DNA of 64,000 nt from Pseudogulbenkiania subflava DSM 22618 (GTDB taxonomy: Bacteria; Pseudomonadota; Gammaproteobacteria; Burkholderiales; Chromobacteriaceae), in the NCBI RefSeq assembly GCF_900177275.1, contig NZ_FXAG01000008.1, positions 1 to 64,000 on the forward strand, in the 5' to 3' direction. Position numbers and translations under genes: made by a program. Of the stretch, positions 38,289 to 46,437 are shown in pieces. Each line of letters starts with the position of its first letter. Position 1 is the stretch's first letter. The notes below the pieces were generated by a model. The model worked only from the letters and a program-made list of their open reading frames with translations, ran no database searches and had not been told where the DNA came from.

Positions 38289-39521
38289 ATGGCACTCATC
38301 GTACAGAAGTACGGCGGCACCTCGGTGGGCACCACCGAGCGTATCAAGAATGTCGCCCGGCGCATCGCCAAATGGAAGGCTCAGGGGCATGATCTGGTTA
38401 TCGTGGTTTCCGCCATGAGCGGCGAAACCAACCGCCTGATCGGTCTGGCCAAGGACATCCAGGAGTACCCGGACGCGCGCGAACTCGACGTGCTCGTGTC
38501 GACCGGCGAGCAGGTTACCATCGGCCTGTTGGCCATGGCGCTGAAGGAAATCGGCGTGCCGGCCAAGAGCTACTGCGGCTGGCAAGTGCCGGTCGTGACC
38601 GACAGCTCGCACAGCAAGGCCCGCATCCAGTCGATCGACGACGCGGCCATGCGCGCCGATCTCGATGCCGGTCAGGTCGTCATCGTGGCGGGCTTCCAGG
38701 GCGTCGACGAGCTGGGCAGCATCACCACGCTGGGCCGTGGCGGTTCCGACACCTCGGCCGTGGCGCTGGCCGCCGCCCTCAAGGCAGACGAGTGTCAGAT
38801 CTACACCGACGTCGACGGCGTCTATACCACCGACCCGCGCGTGGTGCCGGAAGCACGCCGCCTCAAGACCATTACCTTCGAGGAAATGATCGAGATGGCG
38901 AGCCTGGGCTCCAAGGTGTTGCAGATACGCTCGGTAGAATTTGCCGGCAAGTACAAGGTTCGGCTGCGTGTACTCTCCAGTTTCGAAGAGGAAGGGGAAG
39001 GCACACTGATCACGTTCGAGGAAGACCAAAACATGGAAAAGGCCGTAGTAGCAGGCATCGCATTTGACCGTAACGAAGCGCGCATCAACGTGAAGGGCGT
39101 GCCGGACAAGCCGGGCATCGCCTACCAGATCCTGGGCCCGATCGCCGACGCCAACATCGAAGTGGACATGATCATCCAGAACGTGGGTGAGAACGGCACC
39201 ACCGATTTCTCCTTCACCGTGCCGCGTGGCGAGTTCCAGCGCACCCTGGGCATCCTGCGCGACGTGCAGACCCACATCGGCGCCGCCAAGATCGACGCCG
39301 ACGACAAGGTTGCCAAGATCTCCATCGTCGGTGTCGGCATGCGCTCGCACTGCGGCATCGCCTCGACCATGTTCCGCACCCTGGCCGAAGAGGGCATCAA
39401 CATCCAGCTGATCTCCACCTCGGAAATCAAGGTGTCGGTGCTGGTCGACGAGAAATACCTCGAGCTGGGCGTGCGCGTGCTGCACAAGGCCTTCGGCCTC
39501 GATCAGGCGGCCGAAGCCTGA
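38289..39521 (+). CDS. lysC: aspartate kinase
   Basis: A 410-residue enzyme that phosphorylates aspartate, the first step to lysine, threonine and methionine. [13 protein letters not shown] at residues 6-18 is the kinase signature. [16 protein letters not shown] near 155 and [13 protein letters not shown] near 173 follow. The C-terminal third has two ACT domains for feedback inhibition ([21 protein letters not shown] and [15 protein letters not shown]). An internal in-frame ATG with a strong RBS at 39033 could yield a separate beta subunit. Confidence 0.97.
   Translation: MALIVQKYGGTSVGTTERIKNVARRIAKWKAQGHDLVIVVSAMSGETNRLIGLAKDIQEYPDARELDVLVSTGEQVTIGLLAMALKEIGVPAKSYCGWQVPVVTDSSHSKARIQSIDDAAMRADLDAGQVVIVAGFQGVDELGSITTLGRGGSDTSAVALAAALKADECQIYTDVDGVYTTDPRVVPEARRLKTITFEEMIEMASLGSKVLQIRSVEFAGKYKVRLRVLSSFEEEGEGTLITFEEDQNMEKAVVAGIAFDRNEARINVKGVPDKPGIAYQILGPIADANIEVDMIIQNVGENGTTDFSFTVPRGEFQRTLGILRDVQTHIGAAKIDADDKVAKISIVGVGMRSHCGIASTMFRTLAEEGINIQLISTSEIKVSVLVDEKYLELGVRVLHKAFGLDQAAEA
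39018..39035 (+). promoter_or_regulatory. internal translation start in lysC (beta subunit)
   Basis: GAGGAAG (39018-39024), 8-base spacer, ATG (39033), in frame with lysC. It would make a 162-residue product [11 protein letters not shown]..., consisting of the two ACT domains. Several bacteria (Bacillus, Corynebacterium, some pseudomonads) make such alpha2-beta2 aspartokinases from overlapping starts at this place. Confidence 0.65.
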
Positions 39522-39531
39522 TAACAGGGGG

Positions 39532-39560
39532 TTGACAGGGTGGGGCGTCATCTTTAATAT
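39532..39560 (+). promoter_or_regulatory. sigma-70 promoter of the tRNA cluster
   Basis: TTGACA (39532-39537), 17-base spacer, TAATAT (39555-39560), ending 14 bp before tRNA-Ser. The best-matching sigma-70 promoter noticed in the window. Confidence 0.85.
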
Positions 39561-39574
39561 GGCGTCTCTCTCAC

Positions 39575-39668
39575 GGAGAAATGGCCGAGTGGTCGAAGGC
39601 ACTTCCCTGCTAAGGAAGCATACGGGCTTAAACCTGTATCGAGGGTTCGAATCCCTCTTTCTCCGCCA
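39575..39668 (+). tRNA. tRNA-Ser (GCT)
   Basis: 94 nt including encoded CCA. The acceptor GGAGAAA pairs with TTTCTCC, the anticodon stem-loop CTTCCCTGCTAAGGAAG has anticodon GCT, a long variable arm follows as expected for serine, and the T loop is GGGTTCGAATCCC. Confidence 0.97.
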
Positions 39669-39674
39669 GACAGC

Positions 39675-39751
39675 GCATCCGTAGCTCAGTTGGATAGAGT
39701 ATCTGGCTACGAACCAGAGGGTCGGGCGTTCGAATCGCTCCGGATGCGCCA
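39675..39751 (+). tRNA. tRNA-Arg (ACG)
   Basis: 77 nt with CCA. The acceptor GCATCCG pairs with CGGATGC, the D arm is GCTCAGTTGGATAGAGT, and the anticodon stem-loop CTGGCTACGAACCAG has ACG (wobble A to be deaminated to inosine). Confidence 0.97.
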
Positions 39752-39753
39752 AT

Positions 39754-39829
39754 GTCCCCATCGTCTAGAGGCCTAGGACACTGCCCTTTCACGGCGGCGA
39801 CCGGGGTTCGAATCCCCGTGGGGACGCCA
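39754..39829 (+). tRNA. tRNA-Glu (TTC)
   Basis: 76 nt with CCA. The acceptor GTCCCCA pairs with TGGGGAC, the anticodon stem-loop is CTGCCCTTTCACGGCGG with TTC, and the T loop is GGGGTTCGAATCCCC. It starts only two bases after tRNA-Arg. Confidence 0.97.
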
Positions 39830-39841
39830 GTTTCAACAAAA

Positions 39842-39867
39842 AAGCCAACCTTCGGGTTGGCTTTTTT
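39842..39867 (+). terminator. tRNA cluster terminator
   Basis: AAGCCAACC-TTCG-GGTTGGCTT stem followed by TTTT. Confidence 0.92.
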
Positions 39868-39958
39868 GTTTTTCTCTCGGCCTGCGAGCGGGCGCCTTGC
39901 CCGGTATCGTGTGCCGTATCAAGCCAGGGCACCTGTGGTGCCCCGGCCTTCCTCTCGG

Positions 39959-41221
39959 TTAATGCGCCGCGCGTTGCAGGCAGGTCTGATAGCGTCCGTT
40001 CACTCGCTCGGCAAACCACTCGGTGGTCAGCTTGCGCGTGATCTTGGGACTTTTCAGGTCGATCTGCGGCAACTGTTCGCGTGGTGCTTGGCCGCCGTAG
40101 AGCAGGTCGGCCAAGGCATACACCTTGCGGTACAGCTCGGTCTGGCCGAAGGTGGCCAGTTTTTCCTGTTTCAGATCGCGCATGATGGCGTTGTCGCTCA
40201 TGCCCAGCCGGTTGTCGAGTGCCTGCAGGGCGTTCAAGGTGTTGCCGCCGCTGGCCTGGCCGTTTTCATAGCTCAGCAGGTCGCCATCGCGTGCCAGGCG
40301 CCGCCCGCTGAGCCGGCTGATGACCGCCTGGAATGCCGCGTTGCGGCTGCTGTAGCGACCGGCGTTGAAATCTGCGAAGCGGTACAGCATGTCCTTGTAC
40401 GGGGCCGGGTATTGCAGCAGGATGGCGCTGCCGAAATACACGCCGCCACGGCGGGTGAATACTTCGTTGCGCAGGCTGGTCCGGCGCGAGTAGGGGTAGG
40501 GCCAGGCGCGGACGTGGGCTTCGGCAAACTCCACGCTGACCTGCATCGGTCCGCCGGTGCGGATCGGATTCTTTTTCATGATGGTGGGAAAGCCGATCTT
40601 CTCGGCCTCCGCCGACATGTCTTCGTACAGTTCGTTCATCTGCTTTTCGGTGCGCAGCGTGTCGATGCGCTCCTTGTAGCTGTGGCCGTTGGGCGAGGGC
40701 TTGAGCAGGGCCGTTTTCACCAGCGGCAGGGGGATGTGGTAGCCGGCGGCCTTTTCCCCGATCTTGCCCCAGACGATCTTGGGCAGCCCCGGCACCGTCG
40801 GGTCGGACTGCCAGCTCGACTCCTGTTCGATGACGGCGGCGGTGGCGCAGAAATTTTCGGTGGTATAGGGCAACTTCAGGGCGGTGAAGGCGTCGAAGAG
40901 GTCTTCGGCCCAGCCGGCGCGGTCGCGTATCCTGGCGGGCAGGACCTTGTCCAGGGTGGCGCGGCCTTGCGCTTCGCTGATCGGCGGCACGCGCGGTATC
41001 ACCGTGACGGGCTTGCCAACGGCCGGCGGCGTGATGGTCAGCGGGGTTTCTACCGGAGGCTGTTCCAGCGGCGCCGACGCCGTGTTGTCCGGCTGCGGGT
41101 AGCCATCCGGTGGCACGACGAGGGGGGCGGAGGATGGCTGGCTCTGCGGAGTGGTGGGACTGGCGCAGCCGGCCAGGCTGACGGTGAACAGCAGGGACAG
41201 GGCGTAGCGGCGTTTCGGCAC
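39959..41221 (-). CDS. DUF1615 lipoprotein (YaiW-like)
   Basis: About 420 residues. It begins MPKRRYALSLLFTVSLAGCAS-type signal (GTG start at 41221) with lipobox LAGC, so an outer- or inner-membrane lipoprotein. A Pro/Thr-rich linker follows (to about 75), then the DUF1615 domain: DLFDAFTALKLPYTTENFC, VIEQESSWQSDPTVPGL, GGPMQVSVEFAE and FADFNAGRYSSRNAAFQ, with goose-type lysozyme-like features (Glu in EQESSW). E. coli YaiW has this domain. The exact start is uncertain; a longer in-frame start at 41317 would hide the signal. Confidence 0.8.
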   Translation of the reverse strand: MPKRRYALSLLFTVSLAGCASPTTPQSQPSSAPLVVPPDGYPQPDNTASAPLEQPPVETPLTITPPAVGKPVTVIPRVPPISEAQGRATLDKVLPARIRDRAGWAEDLFDAFTALKLPYTTENFCATAAVIEQESSWQSDPTVPGLPKIVWGKIGEKAAGYHIPLPLVKTALLKPSPNGHSYKERIDTLRTEKQMNELYEDMSAEAEKIGFPTIMKKNPIRTGGPMQVSVEFAEAHVRAWPYPYSRRTSLRNEVFTRRGGVYFGSAILLQYPAPYKDMLYRFADFNAGRYSSRNAAFQAVISRLSGRRLARDGDLLSYENGQASGGNTLNALQALDNRLGMSDNAIMRDLKQEKLATFGQTELYRKVYALADLLYGGQAPREQLPQIDLKSPKITRKLTTEWFAERVNGRYQTCLQRAAH

Positions 41222-41347
41222 GATGAGGAACTCGTAAGGCTGAAGAACTGGCGCAAGAGTAGGGTAATGCTCGGGCCAGGGCAAGCGCCGCTCCCTCGCC
41301 AGACACCGTCGCATCAAGTTTACGCTGTGGCTTGCGGGCGCAGGCCT

Positions 41348-41353
41348 TATAAT
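41348..41353 (+). promoter_or_regulatory. possible -10 of the acyltransferase gene
   Basis: Perfect TATAAT 37 bp before the ATG at 41391; no good -35 at 16-18 bp. Confidence 0.35.
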
Positions 41354-41390
41354 GTGTTGTTTTGTTTATGTCTCCGATCATTCTGTATCC

Positions 41391-42533
41391 ATGAGCAACA
41401 AGAATTTGGCCGTCGAGGCTGTTCGAGGCTTGGCGGCGCTGGCAGTCATTTTTTCCCACGCATCCCTGACTTTCTGGCCTTACCTGCACGGTGATTTCGA
41501 CCAACTGCGCTCCGGTTTTGAGCGCTGGGTGTTCAATTCGCCTTTCGGCTTCGTGTATTCCGGCTCGGGCGCGGTGTGCGTGTTCTTCGTCCTGAGCGGC
41601 TTTGTGCTGGGGCGCAGCGTGCTGGGCCGGGACGGGCTGCTGCAGGCCCTGCCCGGCATGGTGGTGCGCCGCTACTTCCGCTTGATGCTGCCGATCCTGA
41701 TCAGCTGCCTGCTGGCCTGGGCGGTGTTCGCCTTCGCCTTGCCGCGGGTCGACCGGCATGCGCTGGGCGAGTGGATCCGCCTGTTCGGCGCCTTTGATTT
41801 CTCGCTGGGGAACGCCGTGGAGCAGGGCTCGGTGGATACCATCCTGTGGGGGGCGGCGGACTACAACTGGGCGTTGTGGACGATGCGCATCGAGTTCTTC
41901 GGTTCGCTGCTCGTGTACGCCTTGGCCGCGCTGCTCGATCGCTGGCCGCGTCCGGACTGGCTGTTACCCGTCGCGGCGCTGGGCTGCCTGTTGCTGGTGC
42001 CGGGCAACGGCGTGTACTACGCGCTGTTCGTGTTCGGCCTCTGGCTGGCGGCGGGCGAGTGGACCGTCGATAACCGCGTGCTGGCCCTGTCCTCGCTGCT
42101 GGCCGGGCTGTATCTCGTGGGGTATCACGAAGCGAGCAGTTCCTACAATTTCATCGAGCGCAACCTGGATCTGTCCTGGCGCGGCGAGCCGCTGGCCAAT
42201 TACGATCTGGCGAATGAGCTGGGTGGCATGCTGATCGTCGGCGCGGTGCTGAAGAGCCCGTGGCTGGGGCAGCGTCTTTCCGGGCGCGCCATGGCCTGGC
42301 TCGGCCGCATGTCGTTCTCGGCCTACCTGCTGCACATGCTGGTGCTGGCCACGGTGGCGCCACTGGTGTTCAACGCCCTGCGCCCGACCTTGTCCTACAC
42401 CGGCGCCTCGCTGTCGAGCCTGGCGGCGTCGGTGGCGGCGATCTATCTGTGCTCGCTGCCCTACGCGCGCTGGGTCGACGATACCAGCATCCACGTCTCG
42501 CGCACCGTCAGCCGGCTGGTCTGGCGGCGCTGA
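41391..42533 (+). CDS. acyltransferase 3 family membrane protein
   Basis: 380 residues with about ten hydrophobic segments, family PF01757 (OafA/NodX-like). LAVEAVRGLAALAVIFSHASLTF contains the conserved R and the catalytic-type His of these O-acyltransferases, and CVFFVLSGFVLGRSVL and VVRRYFRLMLPILISCLLAW are further family blocks. Such enzymes acylate sugars on lipopolysaccharide, exopolysaccharide or peptidoglycan in the periplasm. No glycan gene is adjacent, so the substrate is unknown. Confidence 0.88.
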   Translation: MSNKNLAVEAVRGLAALAVIFSHASLTFWPYLHGDFDQLRSGFERWVFNSPFGFVYSGSGAVCVFFVLSGFVLGRSVLGRDGLLQALPGMVVRRYFRLMLPILISCLLAWAVFAFALPRVDRHALGEWIRLFGAFDFSLGNAVEQGSVDTILWGAADYNWALWTMRIEFFGSLLVYALAALLDRWPRPDWLLPVAALGCLLLVPGNGVYYALFVFGLWLAAGEWTVDNRVLALSSLLAGLYLVGYHEASSSYNFIERNLDLSWRGEPLANYDLANELGGMLIVGAVLKSPWLGQRLSGRAMAWLGRMSFSAYLLHMLVLATVAPLVFNALRPTLSYTGASLSSLAASVAAIYLCSLPYARWVDDTSIHVSRTVSRLVWRR

Positions 42534-42842
42534 GGCGGCGCGGCGGGGGCGTCCGCGCCCTGTCGCCGCGCCGTGCCCCCTTCCCATCGCCATGTCTTTG
42601 TGTGGTGGGAGGGGCGGCAGCCGTACTTTTCCCTCGCTGTTTCTCCTGCGGCGTGCGCCTGTTACGCACGTTCGCCTGCATTCCTTTCCCTCTGGCGGGT
42701 GTGCCGATGCGGGTCCGATTGGGCGTTGCGGATCGCCCAGGGCCGTTTAACATCTTTTAACAAGCACGGCGCGGAGCGACACAGATCAGACAAACTTGCC
42801 TCCTACACTGCAAGCACGTTCTCACTACCAAGGAATCCCACC
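42534..42842. other. intergenic region before the small secreted protein
   Basis: 309 bases with no gene. The 5' part has CGGCGCGGCG/CGCCGCGCCG arms (42536-42545, 42564-42573), a possible weak terminator of the acyltransferase gene. Nothing else recognised. Confidence 0.4.
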
Positions 42843-43187
42843 ATGAAACGTGCCTTGCTTGTTGCTTTGTCCCTGTTGCCGCTGGCGGCGTTTGCCAGGG
42901 ATGGCGCGGGGGATCGCTGGAATCAGCCCGATCATGGCTACTACCAGTCTTATCCGTCTTACCGCCCTTACCAGGTACGCATCGATCATGGCGTGCAGGA
43001 TGGGTCGCTGACCCGGTGGGAGGCGCGCCGCCTGCAACGCCAACTGGACGATCTCAGGGCCAAGCGGCGCGATTATCTGGCCGACGGTTATCTGTCGCGC
43101 CCCGAGCAGCGCGACCTGGAGCGTAGCGAGCACGCGCTGTCGGAGGCGATCCGCTACCAGCGCCACGACGGTCAGAGCCGCTACTGA
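42843..43187 (+). CDS. small secreted protein of unknown function
   Basis: 114 residues. A signal peptide MKRALLVALSLLPLAAFA is followed by a Tyr-rich stretch (HGYYQSYPSYRPYQVR), then two helical repeats of the pattern hydrophobic-DG-x-LT/S-xx-E (VQDGSLTRWEARRLQRQL and YLADGYLSRPEQRDLERS). This repeat type is seen in other small periplasmic proteins, but I do not recognise a named family. The clear signal peptide, ATG after AAGGAATCCC and a downstream terminator support a real gene. Confidence 0.75.
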   Translation: MKRALLVALSLLPLAAFARDGAGDRWNQPDHGYYQSYPSYRPYQVRIDHGVQDGSLTRWEARRLQRQLDDLRAKRRDYLADGYLSRPEQRDLERSEHALSEAIRYQRHDGQSRY

Positions 43188-43263
43188 CAACGGCAATCCC
43201 GACCAATTTCCGGACACTGCGCGCAGGCGCGTGTCCCCCGGGTTTTCTCCTCCTCCCTAGACT

Positions 43264-43292
43264 GGGCCATCCATGCGGATGGCCATTTTTTT
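43264..43292 (+). terminator. terminator of the small secreted protein gene
   Basis: GGCCATCC-ATGC-GGATGGCC stem followed by A and TTTTTTT. Confidence 0.9.
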
Positions 43293-43426
43293 GTCACGGA
43301 GGATGGCGCTGGCGCGGGGATGATAGTGCCAGGGTGGCCGGAGGGAGAGGCTGATGCTGACGAGGCAGTCGTGCACGGATGGGGAGAGGCGGGAAGGGGG
43401 CCGGACTTGCCCTGGGCTGGCGGGGG

Positions 43427-43475
43427 CGTTCTTCGGCCAACCTTGTCGCTCGTGCGCAAGGTTGGCCGAAGAACG
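43427..43475. repeat. perfect 19-bp inverted repeat containing two GTTGGCCGAAG motifs
   Basis: CGTTCTTCGGCCAACCTTG (43427-43445), 11-base loop, CAAGGTTGGCCGAAGAACG (43457-43475). The exact 11-mer copies are 43431-43441 (minus) and 43461-43471 (plus). It sits 11 bp from the methyltransferase stop codon and probably ends that transcript, though there is no T run. Confidence 0.85.
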
Positions 43476-43485
43476 GGGACGGGCC

Positions 43486-44307
43486 TCAGTAGACGAAACG
43501 TTCGCGCAATTCGTCCAGGTTGAGTTCCTGCAGGATGCTTTCCAGGCGTTGCTCGGCGTTCTTGCGCGGTGCGCCAGTGTAGCGGGCGATGATCAGCTCG
43601 TTCTTCATCGAATGCTCCCAGCCCACCAGTTCGGTCACCGTCAGCTGGTAGCCGTGCGCCTCCAGTTGCAGGCAGCGCAGCACGTTGGTGAGCTGGCTGC
43701 CGAATTCGCGGGTGTGGATCGGGTGGCGCCAGATTTCCGACAGCGGCGTCAGGCCGAAGCTCTGGTTCTTGTTCTTGCGCAGCACCGAGGCCACCTCGGC
43801 CTGGCAGCACGGCACCAGCACGATGAAGCGCGCCTGCTTGGCCAGCGCGAACTTGATGGCGTCGTCGGTGGCGGTATTGCAAGCGTGCAGCGCGGTGACC
43901 ACGTCGATGCGCTCCGGCAACAGCGGCGAGGTGATCGACTGCTCCACCGTCAGGTCGAGGAAGGACATGCGCGGGAACGCCAGCCGCTCGGCCAGTTCGC
44001 GCGAGCGGGCGACCAACTCGGCGCGGGTCTCGATGCCGTAGACGTGGCCGGCGTTCTTTTCCTTGAGGAACAGGTCGTACAGGATGAAACCGAGGTAGGA
44101 CTTGCCGGCGCCGTGGTCGGCCAGCGTCAGCTCGCGGCCCTCGGCCAGTACGTCGGCCAGCAACGGCTCGATGAACTGATAGAGGTGGTAGACCTGTTTC
44201 AGCTTGCGGCGACTGTCCTGGTTGAGCTTGCCGTCGCGGGTGAGGATGTGCAGTTCCTTGAGCAGTTCGATCGACTGCCCAGGCTTGATGTCGGGGATGG
44301 CGCTCAC
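43486..44307 (-). CDS. SAM-dependent methyltransferase (Methyltransf_32-like)
   Basis: 273 residues. An N-terminal helical part (KELHILTRDGKLNQDSRRKLKQVYHLYQFIEPLL) precedes a Rossmann methyltransferase domain with LADHGAGKSYLGFILYD (motif I), then GIETRAELVARSRELAERL and VTALHACNTATDDAI. VPCCQAEV near 166 is typical of the family PF13679. The substrate is unknown; relatives are predicted RNA or tRNA methyltransferases. Monocistronic, starting near 44307 with a weak upstream RBS. Confidence 0.8.
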   Translation of the reverse strand: MSAIPDIKPGQSIELLKELHILTRDGKLNQDSRRKLKQVYHLYQFIEPLLADVLAEGRELTLADHGAGKSYLGFILYDLFLKEKNAGHVYGIETRAELVARSRELAERLAFPRMSFLDLTVEQSITSPLLPERIDVVTALHACNTATDDAIKFALAKQARFIVLVPCCQAEVASVLRKNKNQSFGLTPLSEIWRHPIHTREFGSQLTNVLRCLQLEAHGYQLTVTELVGWEHSMKNELIIARYTGAPRKNAEQRLESILQELNLDELRERFVY

Positions 44308-44399
44308 GCTGGAATCCTGAAAAAAGGCGGGTTGGCGCGCATTTTACCAAGCCGGGGCGGTGCAGGGCAGCACAATCATGTGGCGGGGCCCGGGCGTGC

Positions 44400-45272
44400 T
44401 CAGGCGGCGTTCTGCAGCCACTCCACCAGCGGCTGCAGGCGACGCGAGTGGCGCTCGTGCGGGGGGCGCACCAGATAATAGGCTTTGCCGGTCTGGACGG
44501 TGCGCTGCAGCGGCATCAGCAGGCTGCCGTTGCCCAGCGCATCCTGCACCAGAAAGGGATCGATCAGCGCCACGCCGAGCCCGCAGCGCGCGGCCTCCAC
44601 CGCCATCACGTCGGCGTCGAACAGCAATTCCTTCTGCCCTTTGGGCCACTCGCCCGCGGGCAGCCCCAGCCACAGCCGCCAATCGTGGCGGTCGCGCGTC
44701 GAGTGGATCAGCGTCTGCGTGGTCAGGTCGTCCGGCGTCAGACCCGGGCGGCCCTGCAGCAGCGCCGGCGCCGCGACCGGGACCAACTGCTCGCGGTGCA
44801 GCAGCTCGACCGTGACGCCGGGCCAGTCGCCGACACCGTACTGGATGGCGAGGTCGAACAGCCCCCAGTCGAACGCCGGCTTTTCCTCCCATACCGTGCT
44901 GACGCTGATGTCGAGGTCGGGGAACTGCTGCTTGAAGGCCTGTAGATGCGGCACCAGCCAGCGCACCGCGATCGACGGCGGCGACTTGATGCGGATGGCG
45001 TGGTGGCGCTGGCTGAGCTGGTCGCAGGTCTGGTCGATCTGCAGCAGGGCGTCGTGCACGCTGTGCTGCAGGATCGCGCCTTCCGGCGTCAGGTCGATGC
45101 CGCGCTGGCCGCGCACCAGGAGCGGGAAGCCGAAGTGTTCTTCCAGCTTGCGGATCTGGTGGCTGACCGCGCTTTGCGTCAGGTAGAGGGCCTCGGCGGC
45201 CTTGGTGAAGCTTTGCAGCCGGGCAACCGCTTCAAAGATGCGCAAGGCATTGAGCGGGGGCAGTTTGTTCAT
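44400..45272 (-). CDS. LysR-family regulator (GcvA-like)
   Basis: 290 residues. The HTH is in MNKLPPLNALRIFEAVARLQSFTKAAEALYLTQSAVSHQIRKLEE (described, positions 1-45); the effector domain spans about 88-285, with IKSPPSIAVRWLVPHLQAF. Same subfamily as the regulator at 5137. It lies downstream of alr and overlaps its 3' end by 41 bases, so it is probably co-expressed with the binding protein and alr and may regulate them. Confidence 0.87.
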   Translation of the reverse strand: MNKLPPLNALRIFEAVARLQSFTKAAEALYLTQSAVSHQIRKLEEHFGFPLLVRGQRGIDLTPEGAILQHSVHDALLQIDQTCDQLSQRHHAIRIKSPPSIAVRWLVPHLQAFKQQFPDLDISVSTVWEEKPAFDWGLFDLAIQYGVGDWPGVTVELLHREQLVPVAAPALLQGRPGLTPDDLTTQTLIHSTRDRHDWRLWLGLPAGEWPKGQKELLFDADVMAVEAARCGLGVALIDPFLVQDALGNGSLLMPLQRTVQTGKAYYLVRPPHERHSRRLQPLVEWLQNAA

Positions 45273-46371
45273 CAGGGATGGCGGATACGGTGGCGTCCGC
45301 CACAATCTGCCGGATCGGCACCCGGCTCGTCAATGCGCACTGCAGTTCTTCGCTGATGGTGCCGCAGCGCCAGGCGATCTCGTCGCAACTCAGCCCCGGC
45401 GCGCCCCACAGCGTGACCTCGTCGCCGATCTGCACCTCCGGCAGGGCGGAGAGATCGATGGCCAGCACGTTCATCGCCACCCGTCCCAGCAGCGCCGCAC
45501 GTTGGCCGTTCACCTGCACCGGTGTGCCGGAGGGGGCGGCGCGCGGGTAGCCGTCGCCGTAGCCGGCCCCGACGATGCCGATGCGCATGTCGTGGCGGGC
45601 GGTAAAGGCGGCGCCGTAGCCGATGCTCTCGCCGGCCTGGAGCATGCCGACGTGCACGATGCGCGCGGCGAAACGCATCACCGGTTCGGCCGCTGCCGGC
45701 CACAGCCGGGTGTCGGGGTAGAACGGATTGTTGTTGTAGAGCAGACCGCCGACCCGCGCCACGGCGCCGTGAGTGCACGTTTCGCGCAGCAACGCCGCGC
45801 TGTTGGCGGCGGTGAACGGCAGGCCGGTGGCGTCGACCACCTGCATGAAGCGCCGCCAGGGCTCGTCCAGCGGGGTGCCGAGCTGGTCGGCGCAGGCGAA
45901 GTGGGTCATCAGCCCGGCGACGCGGCAGAACGGCGTCGCCTGCAGCTGGCGCACCACCGCCAGCGCCCGCTCCGGGTTGAAGCCGAAGCGGTTCATGCCG
46001 GTGTTGACCTTGACCCAGGCCGTGACGGGCTGCGCCTTCTTGAGCAGCCACTGCAGCTGGTGTTCCGAGCGCAGCACCAGCTCAAGGCGGTGCTGCACGG
46101 CGGTATCGACATCGCCTTCCTCCAGCGCGCCTTCCAGCAGCAGGATCGGCGCGCCGATGCCGGCGTGGCGCAGCGTCACGGCGTCGTCCGGCTGGATCAG
46201 CGCGAAGCCGTCGGCGTCCGGCAGTGCCAGCGCCACGCGCGTCAGGCCGTGGCCGTAGGCATCCGACTTGAGTACGGCCCACACCCGCGCCGTACCGGCC
46301 AGCGTCTTGGCCAGAGCGTAATTGCGGCGCAGCGCGGGCAGGTGGATTTCAACGTAGGCGGTCTTGGTCAT
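45232..46371 (-). CDS. alr: alanine racemase
   Basis: A 379-residue fold-type III PLP enzyme that interconverts L- and D-alanine for peptidoglycan or catabolism. The PLP lysine is K35 in AVLKSDAYGHG, the second catalytic base Tyr is in GESIGYGAAFTA near 254, and VKVNTGMNRFGF near 119 and MNVLAIDLSALPEV near 300 are family blocks. No signal peptide, so cytoplasmic. Its pairing with an amino-acid-binding protein and a LysR gene hints at a catabolic (DadX-like) or other amino-acid racemase role. Confidence 0.92.
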   Translation of the reverse strand: MTKTAYVEIHLPALRRNYALAKTLAGTARVWAVLKSDAYGHGLTRVALALPDADGFALIQPDDAVTLRHAGIGAPILLLEGALEEGDVDTAVQHRLELVLRSEHQLQWLLKKAQPVTAWVKVNTGMNRFGFNPERALAVVRQLQATPFCRVAGLMTHFACADQLGTPLDEPWRRFMQVVDATGLPFTAANSAALLRETCTHGAVARVGGLLYNNNPFYPDTRLWPAAAEPVMRFAARIVHVGMLQAGESIGYGAAFTARHDMRIGIVGAGYGDGYPRAAPSGTPVQVNGQRAALLGRVAMNVLAIDLSALPEVQIGDEVTLWGAPGLSCDEIAWRCGTISEELQCALTSRVPIRQIVADATVSAIPDEQTAPAQCLAHL

Positions 46372-46437
46372 GGCAGGGGCTTTCGGCGGCCGGCACGCGG
46401 AAGGCACCGGCCGCAAGGTCAGGAACGGAACCCGGGA

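Larger units (their letters stand above)
43188..43485. other. convergent intergenic region
   Basis: 298 bases without a gene. It holds the terminator at 43264-43292 and the long inverted motif pair at 43427-43475. Confidence 0.6.
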
